Of a stretch of DNA of 19,342 nucleotides, positions 14,386 through 19,342 are shown piece by piece (positions within the stretch are counted from its first letter, which is position 1; each line of letters begins with the position of its first letter). Position numbers and translations under genes: made by a program. The DNA is from Actinomycetes bacterium. GTDB lineage: Bacteria; Actinomycetota; Actinomycetes; Actinomycetales; Cellulomonadaceae. Location of the stretch: the NCBI GenBank assembly GCA_023389455.1, contig JAEWEJ010000325.1, positions 1 to 19,342 of the forward strand, in the 5' to 3' direction. The notes beneath the pieces are model-generated. The model saw only the letters and a list, made by a program, of their open reading frames with translations. It was not told the DNA's origin and ran no database searches.

Positions 14386-15414
14386 GTGAAGACCTTCTCC
14401 CGTGCTGCCCTCGTCCCGGCGGCCGTCGCGGCCGCGCTCGCGCTGGCGGCCTGCAGCCCTGGCTCCGGTACCACCACGGCGGCCGCCGCGGACGGCGCCG
14501 TCACGTCCCTGACCATCGCCGAGCCCGTCCACGGCGTGGGGTACCTGCCGCTCTACGCCGCGCAGGACCTCGGCTACTTCGAGGAGGAGGGCCTGGAGGT
14601 CGAGGTCACGACCCTCACCGGCGGCGGCCACGTCAACGCGACCCTCGCGGGGCAGGTGTTCGGCTTCATCGGTGGCCCGGAGTCCGGGGCGGTCGCCAAC
14701 GTCAAGGGCTCGGACCTCGTCTCGATCGCGAACGTCGTCGACCGGGGCAACGTGTACTTCGTCGCCGCGACCGGCCAGGAGCCGGCCGACGGCGAGGACA
14801 TGGGCGAGTACCTCCAGGGCAAGACGATCGTCGGCGGCCGCTACGGCGGCACGCCCAACGCGATCCTGCGGCACATCCTGCTGCAGGAGGGCCTGGACCC
14901 CGAGGCCGACGTGAACCTCATCGAGGTCGAGGACTCCAGCGCCATCCCGTCGGTGGTGCAGCAGGGGCAGGCGCAGGTGGCCGTCGTCGCGGAGCCCCAG
15001 CTCGGCCTCGGGATCCAGCAGGGGCTGTGGGGCGAGCCGATCATCAACCCGCTCCAGCTGCTCGGCCCGTACGCCTACTCGGTGATCGTCGTGCCGCGGT
15101 CCACCGTCGAGGAGCAGCCCGAGGTGACCGCCGCCTTCGTGTCCGCGCTCGCCAAGGGGCAGGAGCGCATCGAGAACGACCGTGAGTACGCCGCGGAGCT
15201 GGCCGCGCGGCAGTTCCCCACCATGGAGCCGGATGTCCTGGCGGCCACGCTCGACCGCGCGTACGCCGACGGGCTGTGGGGTGGGACGTTCCTGTCGCAG
15301 AAGGCCGTCGAGACGGCGCTCGAGGTGGCCCGCAGCGGTCAGATCCTCGACGACTCCGCGATCCCGCAGACGTTCGACGTCATCGCCGACAACCAGTTCG
15401 TGCCCGAGAGCTGA
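14386..15414 (+). CDS. ABC transporter substrate-binding lipoprotein, NMT1/SsuA-like
   Basis: The solute-capturing lipoprotein of the importer, 342 residues. The signal peptide MKTFSRAALVP plus an Ala-rich core ends in the lipobox LALAAC with Cys23. The mature domain opens with LTIAEPVHGVGYLPLYAAQD, LGYFEEEGLEVEV and ATLAGQVFGFIGGPE, the NMT1/THI5-like signature shared by binding proteins for sulfonates, thiamine precursors, nitrate and related small molecules. The GTG at 14386 has GGAGGA (14373-14378) 7 bases upstream. The downstream hydrolase is 27 bases away. Together these suggest uptake of a small molecule with a hydrolysable amide-type bond. The ligand itself is unknown. Confidence 0.9.
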   Translation: MKTFSRAALVPAAVAAALALAACSPGSGTTTAAAADGAVTSLTIAEPVHGVGYLPLYAAQDLGYFEEEGLEVEVTTLTGGGHVNATLAGQVFGFIGGPESGAVANVKGSDLVSIANVVDRGNVYFVAATGQEPADGEDMGEYLQGKTIVGGRYGGTPNAILRHILLQEGLDPEADVNLIEVEDSSAIPSVVQQGQAQVAVVAEPQLGLGIQQGLWGEPIINPLQLLGPYAYSVIVVPRSTVEEQPEVTAAFVSALAKGQERIENDREYAAELAARQFPTMEPDVLAATLDRAYADGLWGGTFLSQKAVETALEVARSGQILDDSAIPQTFDVIADNQFVPES

Positions 15415-15441
15415 CCAGCCACCCCGTCGAGAGGACCCGTC

Positions 15442-16079
<638 letters not shown>

Positions 16080-16083
<4 letters not shown>

Positions 16084-17348
16084 GCACGAGCGCCCCCGGC
16101 CGGCCGGTGCGCGGCTCGCGCACCGGCCGGTCGGTCACCGCGGTGCTCGCGGTCCTCGGCGTGACGTACTGGTCGGCGCACACCATGCTCCGGCCGCTCG
16201 TCGGCCCGTACGTGGTCGCGGGTGGCGGCACCGAGCAGCAGGCGAGCCTGGCCCTCGCGTCGTTCGCGATCCTGCCGACCCTGCTCGCGATCCCCGTCGG
16301 GGCCCTCACGGACCGGTGGGGCGTGCGTTCGCTCCTCGTCGCCGGCGGCGCGACCATGGCGCTGGGGGGTGGTCTGCTCGTCCTGCCGCTCGGCCTGCCG
16401 GGCGTCGTCGCGAGTCAGGCGGTGATCGGTCTGGGGACCCTCGCGGTGTGGGTCAGCCTGCAGACCGTCGCGACCCTCCCGCAGGGTGACGACGAGCCGC
16501 CGCGGGCCCGCAACGCGCGTCTCGCGACGTTCTCGTTGTTCCTGGCGGCCGGCCAGGCCGTGGGGCCGGCGCTCGGTACGGGACTCGCCGAGGTCGGCGG
16601 GTACACGACCAGCTTCCTCGTCTACACGGCGCTGTCGCTCGCGCTCGTCGTGCTGGGGCTGGCGGTCCGGACGGGGAGCCCGGCGCCTCGCGCTCCGCGG
16701 CCGCCGCTGCTGCGGTCGTACCGCGACGCGGGGACGATGATGCGCAACCCCGCGGTGCTGACCACCCTCGTCGTGAGCTTCACGGCGCTCGTCGTGCTCG
16801 ACATCCGGACGGCGTACCACCCGCTCGTGCTCGGGCAGGCCGGCGTCCCGCAGTGGCAGGTGGGTCTGCTGCTGTCGGTCGCAGCGGCGTTCGGGTTCGC
16901 GTCGCGCCCGTTCTTCGCGCTCGCGATGGCCCGAATGCGGGAGTCGACGACGGTGGGTCTCGTGCTCGTCGTCTCGACGGTGACGTGCGCCGCCGTGGCG
17001 TTCGTGCCGACCGAGCTGTGGCTGCTGGGCGTGCTGTCCGCGGTGAACGGGTTCGCGCTCGGGTTCGCGCAGCCACTGACCCTCGCGCTGATGGCCGACC
17101 ACACGCCGGCGGACCGCCGTGGGCTGGCGTCCGGGCTCCGCTCGACCGCGAACCGGGGCGCGCAGTTCGTGAACCCCGCGGCGTTCGGCGCGCTGAGCCT
17201 CGTCGTGCCGCTGGTCGGTGCGTTCGCCGTGGTGGGAGGGGGGCTGCTGGTGGCGTCGGTCGGCAGCACCTGGGCCCTGCGCCGTGCGTCGCGGCGGGTC
17301 GCTCCGGTTCCGGCGCAACCCGTGGCTGCCGTCGCCGGCCGAGCATGA
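16080..17348 (+). CDS. Major facilitator superfamily transporter
   Basis: A 422-residue inner-membrane secondary transporter, the usual MFS length for about 12 spans. The loop 2-3 motif A appears as GALTDRWGVRSLL, and a loop 8-9 counterpart lies near FFALAMARMRESTT. A central cytoplasmic loop (TGSPAPRAPRPPLLRSYRDA) separates the halves, and QPLTLALMADHTPADRRGLA is a typical MFS stretch in the second half. The GTG start overlaps the hydrolase stop (GTGA), so it is translationally coupled and the last gene of the operon. A perfect bidirectional hairpin follows at once. It may export a hydrolysis product or provide a second uptake route. Direction and substrate cannot be inferred from sequence. 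Confidence 0.85.
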
Positions 17349-17379
17349 CGGGGTGCTGCCGGGTTCCGGCAGCACCCCG
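17349..17379. terminator. Bidirectional hairpin terminator between MFS and GH67 genes
   Basis: CGGGGTGCTGCCGG (17349-17362) pairs perfectly with CCGGCAGCACCCCG (17366-17379) around a 3-base GTT loop, and an A-T pair outside extends it. It starts directly after the MFS stop and lies 36 bases past the GH67 stop on the other strand, so it can serve both convergent genes. Confidence 0.9.
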
Positions 17380-17415
17380 TCGACCCGGCACCTCGACCGG
17401 CACCGCGCCCGGGTG

Positions 17416-19342
17416 TCAGTAGATCGGGCGCCCGCTCGCGTCCGGGACCCCGGACTTGCGGAAGAAGTACGAGCGCACCTGGTCGCGCCACTCCGTGGCG
17501 GACCGCACCTGCTCCGCCAGCCGCTCGGCGACGCGGGCGTGCAGGCGCTCGTCGACGAGCCCGCGCAGGGCGTCCCAGCGGGGCACCCACGACTCGACGA
17601 CGTCGACGGCGTCGGCGCGCGAGTCGTAGACGTGCTGGATCACGGTCGTGCCGCTGTGCAGCACGTGGCCGTACGGCACGTGGTGGAAGAACAGCAGCAG
17701 CTCGTCCGGGCACGTGGCCAGGTCCTCGTACGTCTCGCGCCACGGCGACGGGTACTGCCCGGCGTAGCCGGTGCCCGTCGCCACGGTGCGGTCGACGCCG
17801 ACGCCGTCGCGGTCCGCGAAGTGGTACGTGCCCCACCTGGAGTACTCGTACCCGTCGACGTCGGGCCCGTAGTGCCCCCGTCCCGGGTCGACCATGAACC
17901 CGACGCCCAGGGGCGCGGTGTACGCCTCGTACGTCAGCCACGAGCCGTCCATGAGCGTGTGCAGCGTCTCGCGCACGCGCGGGTCGGCGCCCGGGAACGT
18001 CAGGCCGATCCACTCGTCGAGCAGCGCGACCGGGTCCGCCTCCGGGTCCCAGGCGAGCCGCCCGTACGCGTACAGGTTGGCCTGCGCGAGCGGGTGGCCG
18101 GTCCAGAACTCGTCGTCCCCGACGTTGGACACCGCGGTGATGCCGCCGGCCGGCAGGTCCCCGGACGGCGTGTCCCGAGTGCCGGGCAGCCCGGAGACGA
18201 TCGACGCGACCGGGCGCGTCGCGTCCTCGGCCAGCGGGAACGTCAGCACCTGCGACCACAGCGGGCCCAGGTAGCACACGTGCTTCTGGTGGCCCGTGTA
18301 CTCCTGCGTGACCTGCAGCTCGACGGCCAGCCGGGTGCGCGGCATCGCGGCGAGCACGGGTGAGATCGGCTCCCGGGTCTGGAAGTCGATCGGCCCGTAC
18401 TTCACCTGCAGCACGACGTTGTCGTCGAACCGGCCGTCCAGGGGCGCGAAGTGGTCGTACGCGGCCCGCGCGCGGTCGGTGCGCCGGTCGCGCCAGTCCT
18501 GCTCGTGGTTGTAGACGAACGCGCGCCAGAACACCGTGCCGCCGTGCGGGCGCAGCGCACGGGCCAGCAGGTTGGCGCCGTCGGCGTGGTCCCGGCCGTA
18601 CGCGAACGGCCCGGGCTGCCCCTCGGAGTCGGCCTTGACGACGAACCCGCCGAAGTCGGGGATCGTCGCGTAGACGCGGTCCGCGGCGGCTGCCCACCAG
18701 GCCTGCACGTCGGGGTCGGCGGGGTCCGACGTGGACAGCCCGCCGAGCACCACGGGCGACGCGAACGACACCGACAGGTACGTCCGCACCCCGTGCGGAC
18801 GGAACACGTCGGCGACGCGCGCGACGTCGGCGAGCCCGTCGGTGAGCAGCCGTGCCTCGGTGCGGTGGACGTTGACGTTGTTGATCGCGACCGCGTTGAC
18901 GCCGATCGACCCCAGCAGCCGGGCGTACGCGGCGACCCGCGACAGGTCGTCGCGCACGCGGCCGTCGGCGTAGAAGATCGAGCCGCCCGCGTACCCGCGC
19001 TCGACCTGGCCCATGACGGGATGGACGTCGATGTTGTCCCAGTGGTCGAGCATGCGGACGGGCGCGCCGGGCAGGTCCGCCTCGGGCCCGTGGTCGGCGC
19101 CGAACGCCGCCTCACCGAGCCGGACGACGGCGTGCAGGCCGTAGAGCAGGCCGGTGGCACCCTCGGCGACGACGAGGGTGACGCCGCCGCTGCGCAGCCG
19201 GACGAACATGTCCGGCATCCCCAGCGGGGCGCCGGTCGCGACGAGCGCGTCGTCGGTCGCGAGCCCGACGAGCGGGTCGTTCGGGTGCGCCGGCGGCTCC
19301 GGGCGCCCGGGGGGCGGGCCCTGCTGCGCGGCGACGGTGCCC
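17416..19342 (-). CDS. aguA: GH67 alpha-glucuronidase (5' end beyond window)
   Basis: An inverting alpha-glucuronidase that removes (4-O-methyl-)glucuronic acid from xylo-oligosaccharides inside the cell. There are 641 codons in the window and the frame stays open past the right edge, so the start is missing; the family is usually about 670-720 residues. Order: N-terminal beta domain, central TIM barrel, C-terminal helical domain ending SGVPDASGRPIY. Catalytic residues: Glu at 18622-18624 in KADSEGQPGP (general acid), Asp at 18385-18387 in GPIDFQ and Glu at 18301-18303 in TQEYTG (general base pair). The 28-residue spacing of the latter two matches characterised enzymes. An ATG at 19218 in PLGMPDMF is internal, since similarity-type sequence (NDPLVGLATDDALVATGAPL) precedes it. 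It is convergent with the MFS gene and probably belonged with the xylosidase and importer genes on the left. Confidence 0.93.
   Translation of the reverse strand, partial: GTVAAQQGPPPGRPEPPAHPNDPLVGLATDDALVATGAPLGMPDMFVRLRSGGVTLVVAEGATGLLYGLHAVVRLGEAAFGADHGPEADLPGAPVRMLDHWDNIDVHPVMGQVERGYAGGSIFYADGRVRDDLSRVAAYARLLGSIGVNAVAINNVNVHRTEARLLTDGLADVARVADVFRPHGVRTYLSVSFASPVVLGGLSTSDPADPDVQAWWAAAADRVYATIPDFGGFVVKADSEGQPGPFAYGRDHADGANLLARALRPHGGTVFWRAFVYNHEQDWRDRRTDRARAAYDHFAPLDGRFDDNVVLQVKYGPIDFQTREPISPVLAAMPRTRLAVELQVTQEYTGHQKHVCYLGPLWSQVLTFPLAEDATRPVASIVSGLPGTRDTPSGDLPAGGITAVSNVGDDEFWTGHPLAQANLYAYGRLAWDPEADPVALLDEWIGLTFPGADPRVRETLHTLMDGSWLTYEAYTAPLGVGFMVDPGRGHYGPDVDGYEYSRWGTYHFADRDGVGVDRTVATGTGYAGQYPSPWRETYEDLATCPDELLLFFHHVPYGHVLHSGTTVIQHVYDSRADAVDVVESWVPRWDALRGLVDERLHARVAERLAEQVRSATEWRDQVRSYFFRKSGVPDASGRPIY

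Overview
The window is very GC-rich DNA with GTG/TTG starts, strong Shine-Dalgarno (SD) sites and GC-rich hairpin terminators. Together with the gene content this suggests an actinobacterium, most likely a Cellulomonas-like plant-polymer degrader. The genus is inferred from style and content only.

Left part (75-9736) is a sugar-uptake and glycosidase locus. A LacI-type regulator on the minus strand faces an ABC transporter of the LplB/YtcP/LplA (carbohydrate uptake 1, oligosaccharide) type: two permeases followed by a lipoprotein binding protein. A perfect 12-base LacI-type palindrome lies inside the promoter spacer ahead of the transporter. After a gap holding three consecutive hairpins come a GH39 beta-xylosidase, a DUF624/YesL-like membrane protein and a GH42 beta-galactosidase, closely packed. 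At the far right end (17416 to beyond the window) a GH67 alpha-glucuronidase reads on the minus strand. LplA/LplB/YtcP transporters, GH67 and xylosidases occur together in known aldouronate (methylglucuronoxylan fragment) utilisation clusters, so the likely job is import of glucuronic acid-decorated xylo-oligosaccharides and their intracellular dismantling by GH67, GH39 and possibly GH42.

Middle part (9916-11593) has a YbjN-domain protein and an aldo/keto reductase of the L-glyceraldehyde-3-phosphate reductase type. A large cloverleaf-like inverted repeat lies between them.

Right part (11745-17348) is a self-contained cassette: a GntR/FCD regulator divergent from an operon of SsuB-like ATPase, SsuC-like permease, NMT1-type binding lipoprotein, isochorismatase-fold cysteine hydrolase and MFS transporter. 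An AT-rich palindrome between regulator and operon is the probable operator. The cassette looks built to import a small amide- or ureido-type compound, hydrolyse it and move a substrate or product.

The most striking observation is that this cassette is bracketed by two same-orientation copies of the 3' end of the GH67 gene. The right copy is the end of the intact gene. The left copy (about 11670-11730) is a decayed fragment encoding RSSFFRTSGVPDANGRPI where the real gene encodes RSYFFRKSGVPDASGRPI. A related terminator hairpin follows each copy. The simplest reading is that the cassette was inserted, or the gene end duplicated, between the aldo/keto reductase and GH67, separating the glucuronidase from the rest of the xylan locus.
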